From Thalassospira sp. MCCC 1A03138 (GTDB lineage Bacteria > Pseudomonadota > Alphaproteobacteria > Rhodospirillales > Thalassospiraceae): DNA of 64,000 nt. Under the pieces are notes generated by a model. It had not been told where the DNA came from, searched no databases, and saw only the letters and a program-made list of their open reading frames with translations. This document shows, piece after piece, positions 52,495 through 61,600 of this stretch. Each line of letters begins with the position of its first letter. Positions within the stretch are counted from its first letter, which is position 1. The position numbers and the translations under genes are program-made. Where the stretch lies: assembly GCF_002115785.1 (NCBI RefSeq), contig NZ_JFJY01000004.1, forward strand, positions 186,001 to 250,000, read 5' to 3'.

Positions 52495-52528
52495 AAAAAC
52501 CAAAGCCCGACTGGTTTTCCGGTCGGGC
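52494..52528 (-). terminator. Hairpin, probable terminator of the lipoprotein gene
   Basis: The stem GCCCGACTGG/CCGGTCGGGC (one G-T pair) with a TTTT loop has a T-rich 3' side on the minus strand only. It is 90 bp past the stop at 52618. Confidence 0.45.
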
Positions 52529-52566
52529 CCCCGCTCTCCCCCTCACACGTGAGACAGAATATTCAG

Positions 52567-52600
52567 AAACCCGCAGGTCGTCACCGGTGGGCTTTTTTTG
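52567..52600 (+). terminator. Probable terminator of the yjhX gene
   Basis: The stem CCCGCAGGT/ACCGGTGGG with one mismatch and one G-T pair is followed by seven T on the plus strand. Confidence 0.5.
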
Positions 52601-52617
52601 AACTTCAAGCACAAAAC

Positions 52618-53094
52618 TTACCAGCTCTTTGCTTCTTCATAGGCTTCCGGGTAGAGAAAAAGAAAGGCATTCACGACACTCTCAAGTCGCGTTTCTTCCT
52701 TGAAATTGACGCTTCTGGCTTCGCAACCGTATTTCTCGACACTCACCATGTCGATATCTCTCTTCCAGTCATTTTTCACATACTGGTTTACAAGAAACTG
52801 CGTCGCTTTGCGTTTGACGACCTTGGCATTTTCTGCTGACAAATCGGCACGTTCCTGCAATGTCAGATCGTCGAAATTTTCATAACATTTGAAATCGAAC
52901 GACACGGACGCCAACGAATGTGGACGTCCGGTTTCACCCTGCCAGAAAACGTTTACCGGCGTTGACGTAACCTCGGCAATCGGACCTGCGGTTAAGTCCA
53001 AGTCAGGCGCGCTCTGTCGGGCACATGCCGAAACCAAAACAGACAGACAAACAATCGCCGCCACACGAAACAGTAAAACTCGACCTTGCACCAT
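52618..53094 (-). CDS. Putative lipoprotein, function unknown
   Basis: 158 residues from the ATG at 53094; a GTG at 53112 is an alternative. The N-terminus LFRVAAIVCLSVLVSACARQ has a lipobox LVSAC, so it should be lipid-anchored. The mature part has three further cysteines and a helical end (VVNAFLFLYPEAYEEAKSW). I do not recognise the family. It converges with yjhX and is divergent from the coiled-coil gene at 53332. Confidence 0.65.
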   Translation of the reverse strand: MVQGRVLLFRVAAIVCLSVLVSACARQSAPDLDLTAGPIAEVTSTPVNVFWQGETGRPHSLASVSFDFKCYENFDDLTLQERADLSAENAKVVKRKATQFLVNQYVKNDWKRDIDMVSVEKYGCEARSVNFKEETRLESVVNAFLFLYPEAYEEAKSW

Positions 53095-53228
53095 TTCACC
53101 AAAACCCTGCACGTACTGAAAACATCCTCCGCTTCGGCAAACTGCCTCAGACGGAACATATCGATCCCTACCCTCAATGATTGATGATCCCAGTGACCGT
53201 GATCACTTTGCGGTGAATTTTCTTTTGA

Positions 53229-53276
53229 TGTGAAACGCCCGCAACGAGAACGTTGAGCTTCGTTCTCTGTTTCACA
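53229..53276. repeat. 48-bp compound inverted repeat upstream of the 53.3-55.3 kb gene group
   Basis: The outer arms TGTGAAAC (53229-53236) and GTTTCACA (53269-53276) and the inner arms GAGAACG (53246-53252) and CGTTCTC (53261-53267) are all perfect. The inner loop is TTGAGCTT. It lies 56 bp before the gene at 53332 and could be a double operator or a structured leader. Confidence 0.6.
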
Positions 53277-53331
53277 CTCTGGCTCTGCCGTCGTCTGGGA
53301 AAAAGCAGATATTTTTCACGGACACGCAATC

Positions 53332-53856
53332 ATGCCGAACCTGACGACCTCATTCCAGACAATCGTTGGCAACTATAAAAGCTCTGCGACGAAATTGTTC
53401 ACTTCAGACATGCAGAAGCGTGTCGATAGCAACCTTGCCAGCCTGTCGACACAGATGACGGAACTCGACAACGCATCCGCTGCCACCCACGGCAAAGCAT
53501 TGCCTTCCCCCCAACAGGCAGCAAAAACGCTGGCACAGGCCACCTCGGCGGTTGAACTGTCTCTGAACGCGCTGGAACAGCTCTTTTCAAGCCTCCGACG
53601 CGAACGGCAGACCTTCATAAACAACAAGGCCCTTGTCGAACAAAAGGCCCTTTTTGCAACCGACAAAGTCCAGTCCGAACTCGATCAGAAACTTTTGGCG
53701 TCGATGCGAAACCTCGCGAACTCGATATTGTTTGCAAATGGCCAGAACTACCTTCCGCCACCCAAAACAATCATCCGATCCAAAGAAGACCTTCTGGCCG
53801 TGGACACCAGCAGTTTCGAGGCGTGGCTCGCGGGTTTTGCCGCGCAGTTCCGTTGA
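53332..53856 (+). CDS. Helical (coiled-coil) protein, function unknown
   Basis: 174 residues. It is almost all helical with heptad-like spacing (MQKRVDSNLASLSTQMTELDNA, LSLNALEQLFSSLRRERQTFINNKALVEQKALFATDKVQSELDQK). There is no signal peptide or membrane helix. I do not recognise the family. The ribosome binding site is weak. It is followed after 40 bp by the membrane protein gene, which suggests cotranscription. A compound inverted repeat lies upstream. Confidence 0.6.
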   Translation: MPNLTTSFQTIVGNYKSSATKLFTSDMQKRVDSNLASLSTQMTELDNASAATHGKALPSPQQAAKTLAQATSAVELSLNALEQLFSSLRRERQTFINNKALVEQKALFATDKVQSELDQKLLASMRNLANSILFANGQNYLPPPKTIIRSKEDLLAVDTSSFEAWLAGFAAQFR

Positions 53857-53896
53857 CCAAGGGCACAATACCCATCTATTTCCCCGGGAGATCGCA

Positions 53897-54796
53897 ATGC
53901 CATATGTTGAACGAACAGACGTCGTCATTTCCGACACCGAAGTCCTGATAAAGGCAATCGCGAAATGGCAACGCGATAATAACACCAATGGCTTTGGTCT
54001 GACGGGGAACAATCCCGGCACCGATCTGATGAATATCCTCATGGATATGATTGCCGATCTGCCTACTACTGTTAGGGCTGGATACGAACTCAGGTTCCCT
54101 GACATGACAACAGGACCAAAAGCTGTGTCTCTTCTGAAGGCGACCTACTATGCCTATGCCCGGCATGTGCATAGCGGCGGCCCGAACATCGACATCGCGA
54201 CCAATGAAGTCGATATCACCGATCCCGGTTATGGCCTGTCATGCACTGATTTCGCCATGTATGCGTTCCTGATGCTCCGACTGTTTCTGATCAGCAGCGC
54301 GCTTAGCCTCGAAGGCGCGATTGGCATTGCCGTTGCCTTTTTAACCTGGCAGGCAACCGCCGTTGGTGAGCAGGATAACCATTCCGAACTTTATATAAAC
54401 ATCGCTGGCATGGCGACGCAGTTTGTTCTGTGGATCGCGGGCTGGTTTGCACATGGCTCCTTGCGGGTTGAATGGAAAAAAACCGAAACCATCGCTGACA
54501 AGGCAAGCTTCATCACAAGTCAGGTCGGCACGGTTGCCGCAGCGTCCTCAATGGGTGTACTGGCCTATCTCGGCACACAGGCTGACGCCTCCAACGAAAT
54601 CGGCATCATGCTCTTTGTCCTGATTGGTGTTGTTCTGCTTCAAAACAACAAACCTGCAATCTTGCAGATCGGCAAAGGCATCGATGTGCTGATCCACATC
54701 ATCTTTGCCCTGTTCAGCCTCGTTGGATGGTTCCTGGGAGGCGCGGTCGGCTCTTTTGCTGCTTACGGAAGACAACAAGCGCAACTGCCGCATTAA
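53897..54796 (+). CDS. Multi-pass membrane protein, function unknown
   Basis: 299 residues from the ATG at 53897 with GGGAG 6 bases upstream. Residues 1 to about 115 are soluble. Then about six hydrophobic segments follow (FAMYAFLMLRLFLISSALSLEG, IGIAVAFLTWQA, ITGMATQ-like LYINIAGMATQFVLWIAGWF, VAAASSMGVLAYLG, IGIMLFVLIGVVLLQ, LIHIIFALFSLVGWFLGGAVG). I do not recognise the family. It probably works with the helical protein encoded 40 bp upstream. The last residues AYGRQQAQLPH face the cytoplasm or periplasm without a known motif. Confidence 0.62.
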   Translation: MPYVERTDVVISDTEVLIKAIAKWQRDNNTNGFGLTGNNPGTDLMNILMDMIADLPTTVRAGYELRFPDMTTGPKAVSLLKATYYAYARHVHSGGPNIDIATNEVDITDPGYGLSCTDFAMYAFLMLRLFLISSALSLEGAIGIAVAFLTWQATAVGEQDNHSELYINIAGMATQFVLWIAGWFAHGSLRVEWKKTETIADKASFITSQVGTVAAASSMGVLAYLGTQADASNEIGIMLFVLIGVVLLQNNKPAILQIGKGIDVLIHIIFALFSLVGWFLGGAVGSFAAYGRQQAQLPH

Positions 54797-54816
54797 GTAT
54801 TCTAAAACGCAAAAGC

Positions 54817-54846
54817 AAAGCCCGGGCGGTTATGCGTTCGGGCTTC
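54817..54846 (+). terminator. Weak terminator-like hairpin after the membrane protein gene
   Basis: The stem AAGCCCG/CGGGCTT has a 14-base loop and a poor T-run. The following 54860-55079 is very A/T-rich and holds no other gene. Confidence 0.35.
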
Positions 54847-55079
54847 TCATTTATGCGAGTCTGGGTCTTGCCATTTCCCCGTTATCGCAACAACATCGAA
54901 ATACTATTTTAAGTTGATGATATATTTTCATTTTATTACATATAATTAGAAAAATTAGCCATCTAAGAACCAAAAAAATCTACTTTTGAGGGTAAAAATC
55001 ACATAAACATGAATTGTGATTGATTGAACAATCACGAATTAAAGCAACCATAAATTGCAATCCGAAGGAGTACCCTAAA

Positions 55080-55325
55080 ATGGCGAAGCTTCATTTTTAC
55101 AAAAAGGTGGGGAAAAATTGGTCCAAGATGGCGGATGGTGATGGCACCATCCCCAACACTCAGGATACCGAGTTCTCGGTAAAGATCACCGATGGCTCGG
55201 TCAATAGCGGCATCACCTACGAAGTCCGCTCTGGGCAATCAAGCGACGGCCCGCATTGCCCCTGCACAACCAGCGGCACCTCTCAGCAAAGTGGTGATGC
55301 TAAATTCAAGACGCCGAAAACCTGA
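55080..55325 (+). CDS. Small protein, function unknown
   Basis: 81 residues from the ATG at 55080 with AAGGAG 10 bases upstream. There is no signal peptide or membrane helix. The sequence is beta-prone and Gly/Ser/Thr-rich (MAKLHFYKKVGKNWSKMADG, TEFSVKITDGSVNSGITYEV) with a C-P-C motif near residue 62. I do not recognise the family. It follows the membrane protein gene by 283 bp of A/T-rich DNA and may have its own promoter. Confidence 0.58.
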   Translation: MAKLHFYKKVGKNWSKMADGDGTIPNTQDTEFSVKITDGSVNSGITYEVRSGQSSDGPHCPCTTSGTSQQSGDAKFKTPKT

Positions 55326-55444
55326 AAATGTGATGCCGAAATTCGGGCCTTTGATTGTCGCCCATAAGTGCCCTCCCTCCCAAGGCACCCGGAACCGACC
55401 ATAAACCGTGTAAAAAACACCGCCCGAATACCAAAACCTCAAAT

Positions 55445-55482
55445 CAAAGGGGACCGATCCCAAATGGCACCGGCCCCCTTTA
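55445..55482. terminator. Hairpin between convergent genes
   Basis: AAAGGGGACCG pairs with CGGCCCCCTTT with one mismatch; it has A-rich and T-containing flanks. It may end the small gene (plus) or the glutamate-synthase-like gene (minus). Confidence 0.45.
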
Positions 55483-55522
55483 ACAATATCCGCCCACTGA
55501 CATTGACGGCAAATTATCGCCT

Positions 55523-57202
55523 TTACTGTGCCGCCTTCTCGGTCACGACATTCTTGTGCCGCTTGAACGGTCCGAACGGGATTTCGGACGGGGCAAAGGT
55601 TTCCGCCGATGCCCGGTCCCAGCGTGAATACCAGTCATGCAGCCCCTCGATCTCCGGCCCGCCGGACACAAGGAACCCTTCGGGCAGGTAAGGATAGGCT
55701 TCGTTGCCATCAAGAAACTCGTTGTCCTTCTGGCGCACCATGAAGTGATAGGGCATGAAATTGCGCGGATCGGTCAGGCCCGCCGCCCCGGTAATTTCCG
55801 CCAGCGCATGCATGGTATTATGGTGGAACCGCGCCACCCGGTCGCTTTTATCACCCACATTAAGGGCCCGCTGGCGCAGCGGGTCCTGGGTTGCAATGCC
55901 GACCGGGCAATGGTTGGTATGGCATGACTGCGCCTGAATACAGCCCAGCGCAAACATATACCCCCGCGCCGCATTGCACCAATCCGCCCCCAGCGCCAAT
56001 GTCTGGGCAATATCAAACGCCGAAACGATCTTGCCCGCCGCCCCGATCTTGATCTGATCACGCACACCCGCACCCCGAAGGGCATTATGCACAAATGTCA
56101 GCCCCTCGCGCATCGGCATGCCGACCCGGTTGGCAAATTCAACCGGGGCCGCACCCGTGCCGCCTTCCTTGCCATCGACCACGATGAAATCGGGCAGAAT
56201 ACCGGTTTTCAGCATCGCCTTGACGATGCACATGAATTCGCGCCGATGCCCGATGCACAGCTTGAAACCGACCGGCTTGCCGCCCGAAAGATCGCGCAGT
56301 TTCGCGATGAATTCCATCAGGCCGACGGGGGTGGAAAACGTGCTGTGCGCGGCCGGCGAAATGCAATCGATCCCCATCGGGATGCCGCGTGCCTCGGATA
56401 TTTCCGGGGTGATCTTGGCGGCGGGCAACATGCCGCCATGGCCGGGCTTGGCCCCCTGGCTCAGCTTCACCTCGATCATCTTGACCTGCGGGTCGGATGC
56501 GGTCTCGGCAAAGCGTTCCTCGGAAAAAGTGCCATCATGGTTGCGGCATCCGAAATAACCCGACGCCACCTGATAAATCAGGTCTCCACCGCCTTCACGG
56601 TGATACCGGCTGATGCTGCCCTCGCCCGTGTCATGGGCAAAGCCACCCTTTTTCGCCCCTTTGTTCAGCGCCAGAATGGCATTGCCGGAAAGCGAGCCAA
56701 AGCTCATCGCCGAAATATTATAAAGGCTGGCGTCATAGGGCTGCTTGCAGGCCGTACCGCCGACCCGAACCCGAAAATCGATATCGGTAATGCTGGTCGG
56801 CGTGACCGAATGGGTCAGCCACGCATAGCCGGAACCATACACATCCTCGATGGTGCCAAACGGGCGCTTATCCTCGACCCCTTTGGCGCGCTGATAGACA
56901 AGCCCGCGCGACTGGCGGCTGAACGGCACCTCGTCCTGATCGCTTTCGATCATGTATTGCCGGATTTCCGGGCGAAAACTTTCAAGGATAAACCGGATAT
57001 GACCACTGACCGGATAGTTGCGCAGGATCGAATGCCGGGTCTGGCGCAGATCAAACCAGCCAACCACCATCAACCCGCCAAAGATCACCACCGGCACCCA
57101 GAACCAGACATCGACCACGGCGGCACAGATCAACGAGGCAAAAGTCAAAAGCGTCACGCCAGCCAAAACAGCATAACGCTGATTCAAAATCAGAAACTTC
57201 AC
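55523..57202 (-). CDS. FMN-binding glutamate synthase family protein, membrane-anchored
   Basis: 559 residues. Two N-terminal membrane helices (about 8-50) precede a GltS FMN-binding domain (about 90-520): YNISAMSFGSLSGNAILALN, GAKPGHGGMLPAAKITPEI, DGKEGGTGAAPVEFANRVG, and the iron-sulphur cysteine cluster in CIQAQSCHTNHCPVGIATQD. It has no glutaminase domain, so it is not a classical GltB; the physiological reaction is not established. The start is GTG at 57202. It stands alone between an accessory region and the toxin-antitoxin pair. Confidence 0.9.
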   Translation of the reverse strand: MKFLILNQRYAVLAGVTLLTFASLICAAVVDVWFWVPVVIFGGLMVVGWFDLRQTRHSILRNYPVSGHIRFILESFRPEIRQYMIESDQDEVPFSRQSRGLVYQRAKGVEDKRPFGTIEDVYGSGYAWLTHSVTPTSITDIDFRVRVGGTACKQPYDASLYNISAMSFGSLSGNAILALNKGAKKGGFAHDTGEGSISRYHREGGGDLIYQVASGYFGCRNHDGTFSEERFAETASDPQVKMIEVKLSQGAKPGHGGMLPAAKITPEISEARGIPMGIDCISPAAHSTFSTPVGLMEFIAKLRDLSGGKPVGFKLCIGHRREFMCIVKAMLKTGILPDFIVVDGKEGGTGAAPVEFANRVGMPMREGLTFVHNALRGAGVRDQIKIGAAGKIVSAFDIAQTLALGADWCNAARGYMFALGCIQAQSCHTNHCPVGIATQDPLRQRALNVGDKSDRVARFHHNTMHALAEITGAAGLTDPRNFMPYHFMVRQKDNEFLDGNEAYPYLPEGFLVSGGPEIEGLHDWYSRWDRASAETFAPSEIPFGPFKRHKNVVTEKAAQ

Positions 57203-57262
57203 AGTGATCTATCCCATCCAATGGTGCGGGGAGTGTTGAATGCGGTTCCCGATCCTATCTGC

Positions 57263-57625
57263 TTATGCCGCCGCCGTCAGGGTGAAATCGACATGCACGG
57301 CATCAAACGGGAAAATGATCTGGCCGTTTTCCTCCCGATCCAAAACACCGGCATCCAGCAGGGCATGAACATCGCCATGCACGCTTTTAACATCCCGCCC
57401 GACACGGCGCGCTGCCTCGCGCATGCTCATCGCGCCCTGCCCGGTCATCGCCTTAAGCAATTCCCACCGCTTGGCCGTCATGGTCTGCCAAAGCAATTCG
57501 ACCGACGCGAACGAAATATGCGCGCCTTGCACCGTGCCCTCAAACGCTGCAAGGGCACGCTTGGTCACGTCCTCGCGCGATGCGACCGACAGGGTGACGG
57601 TATTGGCTTTGGTTTTGGTGTTCAT
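57263..57625 (-). CDS. Antitoxin of the HVO_A0114 helix-turn-helix family
   Basis: 120 residues. A winged helix-turn-helix is clear at about 45-105 (WELLKAMTGQGAMSMREAARRVGRDVKSVHGDVHALLDAGVLDREENG). The family is annotated as putative DNA-binding and is often found with TumE toxins. Here its ATG overlaps the TumE stop by four bases, so the toxin gene comes first. It should bind the operators upstream of the pair. Confidence 0.85.
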   Translation of the reverse strand: MNTKTKANTVTLSVASREDVTKRALAAFEGTVQGAHISFASVELLWQTMTAKRWELLKAMTGQGAMSMREAARRVGRDVKSVHGDVHALLDAGVLDREENGQIIFPFDAVHVDFTLTAAA

Positions 57626-57906
57626 TCATGCCTCCATCCATCGACATCGGCCCAAAAATCACGCAGCAATTGCGCCGGTGTGGAAAAATCATAGGCTGTT
57701 TCAACATCGCCGATATGCTTGTGGTCGCCCTTACCCGCTTCATTGTCATAACGAAGCACACATTCCCGGGCCACAACATAAGCCAACGCATATTTGAACA
57801 TATGGTCCGAGCCCCGCACCGATTGCGGCACCCGCCAGATCCGCAATTCAACAAATGCGTCGGGCGCAAGCTGATGACGCTCGCGCATAAGCAATTCAGC
57901 TTTCAT
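57622..57906 (-). CDS. TumE family toxin of a type II toxin-antitoxin pair
   Basis: 94 residues. The pattern ERHQLAPDAFVELRIWRVPQSVRGSDHMFKYALAYV, then CVLRYDNEAGKGDHKHIGD, matches TumE-family (DUF6516) proteins, taken to be small toxins with a conserved GDHKH motif. It overlaps the antitoxin gene by four bases. No ribosome binding site precedes the ATG; a -10 box ends 7 bases before it, so the mRNA is probably leaderless. Confidence 0.85.
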   Translation of the reverse strand: MKAELLMRERHQLAPDAFVELRIWRVPQSVRGSDHMFKYALAYVVARECVLRYDNEAGKGDHKHIGDVETAYDFSTPAQLLRDFWADVDGWRHE

Positions 57907-57958
57907 GTTGGTGTTTATACCAACAAAGTCGGAGTGTTGTCAATTACACCAACACTCC
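57907..57958 (-). promoter_or_regulatory. Promoter and double operator of the toxin-antitoxin pair
   Basis: On the minus strand -35 TTGACA (57943-57938) and -10 TATAAA (57919-57914) are 18 bp apart. The predicted start site is the A of the toxin ATG. The palindrome GTTGGT-N6-ACCAAC (57907-57924) covers the -10. A second copy GTTG-N7-ACACCAAC (57937-57954) lies exactly 30 bp away and covers the -35. GGAGTGTTG and CAACACTCC (57931-57939, 57950-57958) also form a perfect repeat. Confidence 0.75.
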
Positions 57959-58046
57959 GCTTTTTTGTAAATGCTGTGTTCACGAAATCAATACGTGAAA
58001 ATCACTGCCTGTTTATTCCCTACGCCAGTAACTATTGAGAGGCAAC

Positions 58047-58424
58047 TTATTGAGCAAACATCTCTTTTGCGAAAGGCACAGGCCAAATCAATAAATTACT
58101 GAAGATCATACTCTTCTCGTCATACTCTTTGAACGTACAATCAATGTTCACATATGTACGTATGCTTCGCCCTCTCTCTTCACCAACAAGTTCTCCACCA
58201 AACCTATAGGTCTTTTGATCCCCATTTTCCTGCGTTCGGAAGGCGTCTGTATCCATAACAAGATACAACTTGCTCCCATGAAGGGGCTCTCGAGTATGCG
58301 CATACAAAAAGCACATACTGCGAATTGGCTCAGGAACTTTTATAGGCTGCCCATTTTGTGCGAAAGCACCAGCAGATGAAATCAATAGAATTACCGAAAC
58401 AAAAGTCGCCTTCAAAAATGACAT
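58047..58424 (-). CDS. Secreted hypothetical protein
   Basis: 125 residues. The signal peptide MSFLKATFVSVILLISSAGAFA is cleaved near residue 22. The mature part has two cysteines (in RSMCFLYAH and VNIDCTFKEY), likely one disulphide. AAGG lies 8 bases before the ATG. I do not recognise the family. Base composition is A/T-rich compared with the next gene. It lies between the toxin-antitoxin pair and the oxoprolinase locus. Confidence 0.62.
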   Translation of the reverse strand: MSFLKATFVSVILLISSAGAFAQNGQPIKVPEPIRSMCFLYAHTREPLHGSKLYLVMDTDAFRTQENGDQKTYRFGGELVGEERGRSIRTYVNIDCTFKEYDEKSMIFSNLLIWPVPFAKEMFAQ

Positions 58425-58502
58425 ACTCGCACCTTTCAGCCGTAGAAATGCTACTTATAATTTTCATAGATACACAATCCACACGCAACAACCATTTCTA
58501 AT

Positions 58503-58537
58503 TTAAACAAAAAAGCCGCCGGTTTCCCGGCGGCTGC
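58503..58537 (-). terminator. Terminator of the oxoprolinase operon
   Basis: A strong GCCGCCGG/CCGGCGGC stem reads into TTTTTT on the minus strand, about 90 bp past the stop at 58624. Confidence 0.85.
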
Positions 58538-58543
58538 AAGTCT

Positions 58544-58605
58544 GACAGGGAGCATCCTGTCGGGAACACCCCGTGATGAGGGGCGGGCGTTCCCGGATGT
58601 CCTGT
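58544..58605. repeat. Tandem inverted repeats in the oxoprolinase 3' region
   Basis: GACAGG-N6-CCTGTC (58544-58561) is followed directly by a nested hairpin CGGGAAC-A-CCCC-N7-GGGG-N5-GTTCCCG (58561-58595). CCTGTC then recurs at 58600-58605. The whole lies between the stop codon and the terminator, so it would be part of the mRNA 3' end. Confidence 0.5.
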
Positions 58606-58623
58606 CGGCTCTGAGTATTGTGA

Positions 58624-61600
58624 TCAGGCTTTGCCGTAACCGCCACCACCCGGCGTCTCGATGATGAAGACATCACCGGGATACATGGTCGCGCCATCGG
58701 TACCTTTAAGCTCCTCGACCGTGCCGTTGGTGCGCTCGATCGCATTGCGGCCAAGCTGGCCCGGCTCCCCGCCGCCAACGGCCTGAACCGGCACGCGACG
58801 GTGGTTGGACAGGATCGATGCGGTCATTTCCTCAAGGAAGCGCACCCGGCGCACCGTGCCGTCCCCACCCTTGTGTTTACCTGCCCCGCCGGACCCTTTG
58901 CGGATGCCAAAGCTTTCGAGCAGAACCGGGAAGCGCCATTCAAGGACTTCCGGGTCGGTCAGACGCGAGTTGGTCATGTGCGAATGCACACCCGATGTCC
59001 CGTCATAATCCGGGCCCGCACCGGTACCGCCACAGATGGTTTCGTAATACTGGTGCGTATCATTGCCCCAGGTGAAGTTGTTCATCGTGCCCTGCGCACC
59101 CGACATCACGCCAAGGGCGGCATACAGCGTATCGGTGACGTGCTGCGATGTTTCGACGTTCCCGGCAACCACGGCGGCCGGATAACGCGGGTTGAGCATA
59201 GATCCTTCCGGCACGATCAGATTGACCGGCTTTAGGCACCCGGCATTCAGCGGAATGTCATCATCAACCAGGGTGCGGAAGACATAAAGAACCGCCGCCC
59301 TTGTTACCGCCGATGGGGCGTTGAAGTTGTTATCAAGCTGATCAGACGTACCGGTGAAATCAACCGTCGCCGAACGGGTTTCCTTATGGATCGTGACCTT
59401 GGCTTTCACCACTGCCCCGTTATCCATTTCATAGGAAAACTCGCCGTCTTTCAGCACGTCAATCACACGGCGCACACTTTCCTCGGCATTGTCCTGCACA
59501 TGGCCCATATAGGCATGCACAACATCAAGCCCAAAGTGATCGACCATCTTGCGCAGTTCCTGCACGCCCTTTTCATTGGCGGCAATCTGTGCGCGCAGAT
59601 CGGCGATGTTCTGATACGGGTTACGTGCCGGATATTTCGCCCCTTCCAGAAGGGCGGTCAAACCGGCCTCGTCAAACTTGCCCTGATCAACCAGTTTGAA
59701 ATTATCGATCAGAACGCCTTCTTCCTCAAGAATACGGGAATTTGGCGCCATCGAGCCCGGGGTGATCCCGCCCACATCGGCATGGTGGCCACGCGATGCG
59801 ACATAGAACAGGATTTCCTTGCCATCATCACCAAACACCGGCGTGATCAGCGTGATATCGGGCAGGTGCGTGCCACCGTTATAAGGATCGTTCAGCATAT
59901 AAACATCGCCGGATTTCATTTTCCCGGCATTGTTTTCCATAACGGCCCGAACCGATTCACCCATCGATCCAAGGTGGACGGGCATATGCGGTGCGTTGGC
60001 AATCAGAAGACCTTCCTGATCAAACAGCGCGCACGAGAAATCAAGCCGTTCCTTGATGTTGACCGAATAAGACGTGTTGGCAAGTGTGACCCCCATCTGT
60101 TCGGCGATATTCATGAACAGGTTGTTGAACACTTCCAGCATCACCGGATCGGCCTGCGTGCCAATCGCTTCCGACCGTTTCAACGGCACAACACGGGTCA
60201 GCACAAGGTGATCCCGGCCATTAACCTTGGCTTCCCAGCCCGGATCAAGCACCGTGGTCCCGACCGGCTCGACAATCACCGCCGGGCCGCGCACGGTGGC
60301 ACCCGGTTTCAGATCTTCGCGTTTATAGAACGGCGTTTCCTGCGATTTGCCATCAAACACGACCTTGCGGGTGGCAAGCGGATCGGGTTTGACGCCATCC
60401 TTGGAAACCTCGGCTTCGGCATCGGGCAAGCCTTGGGTTTCGCCAATCGCCTCGACCGCAACCGCCTCGACCACCAGCGGCTTTTCATCCATGACAAAGC
60501 CGTAACGCTGCTTGTGCTGTTCTTCGAACTGCGCCTTGATCGATGCAACATCACCGAAATCAACGATCAATGGGTTATCCGTGCCGTCATAACGCAGATG
60601 CAGCTTTTTAAGCATGCTGATCTTGGCATCGGTAATACCCTGCTCATGCAGCTCGCCGCGTGCTTCGGTGGCCAATGCCTCAAGGCTTTCATCAAGCCCG
60701 GCAAGGGCAGCGGTTTCAAGCTTCGCCTCGACCGCCTGTTCGCGCATTGCGCGGATATCGGCAAGCCCCATGCCATAGGCCGACAGAACCCCGGCAAACG
60801 GATGGACAAACACGCGTGTCATGCCCAGCGTATCAGCCACCTGGCAGGCATGCTGCCCACCGGCCCCGCCAAAGCATTGCAGGATGTAATCGGTCACGTC
60901 ATAGCCGCGCTGAACCGAAATCTGCTTGATCGCGTTGGCCATGTTTTCAACCGCGATGCGCAGGAACCCTTCGGCGACTTCTTCGGGTGTGCGCACCTGA
61001 CCGGTGGCATCCTTGATCTTGGCGGCCATGTCGGCAAAGCCCGCCTTGACCGCATCGGCGTCAAGCGGCTCGTTGCCTTCGGGGCCAAACACATTCGGGA
61101 AGAAGTCCGGCTGAACCTTGCCCAGCATGACATTGATATCGGTCACCGCAAGCGGCCCGCCACGGCGATATGCCGCCGGCCCCGGATTGGCACCGGCACT
61201 GTCCGGGCCAACGCGGAAACGCGCGCCATCGAAATGCAGGATCGACCCGCCACCGGCCGCAACCGTATGGATTTTCATCATCGGGGCGCGCATGCGCACA
61301 CCGGCAACCTGGGTTTCGAAATCGCGTTCATATTCGCCGTCATAATGCGAAACGTCGGTCGATGTACCGCCCATATCGAACCCGATGACCTGATTAAAGC
61401 CATCCATTTCCGCGGTCCGAACCATGCCGACAACACCGCCCGCCGGGCCCGAAAGGATCGCATCCTTGCCTTGGAACTTGGCGGCATCGGTAAGACCGCC
61501 ATTGGACTGCATGAACATCAGCTTCACACCGCCCAGTTCACCGGCAACCTGATCAACATAACGGCGCAGGATCGGCGACAGATAGGCATCAACAACCGTG

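Noticed and set aside
56087-57694. Plus-strand open frame of 535 residues opposite the glutamate-synthase-like gene
   Set aside because: It lies on the opposite strand of a conserved FMN enzyme and the antitoxin gene and crosses both; its composition is typical of a shadow.
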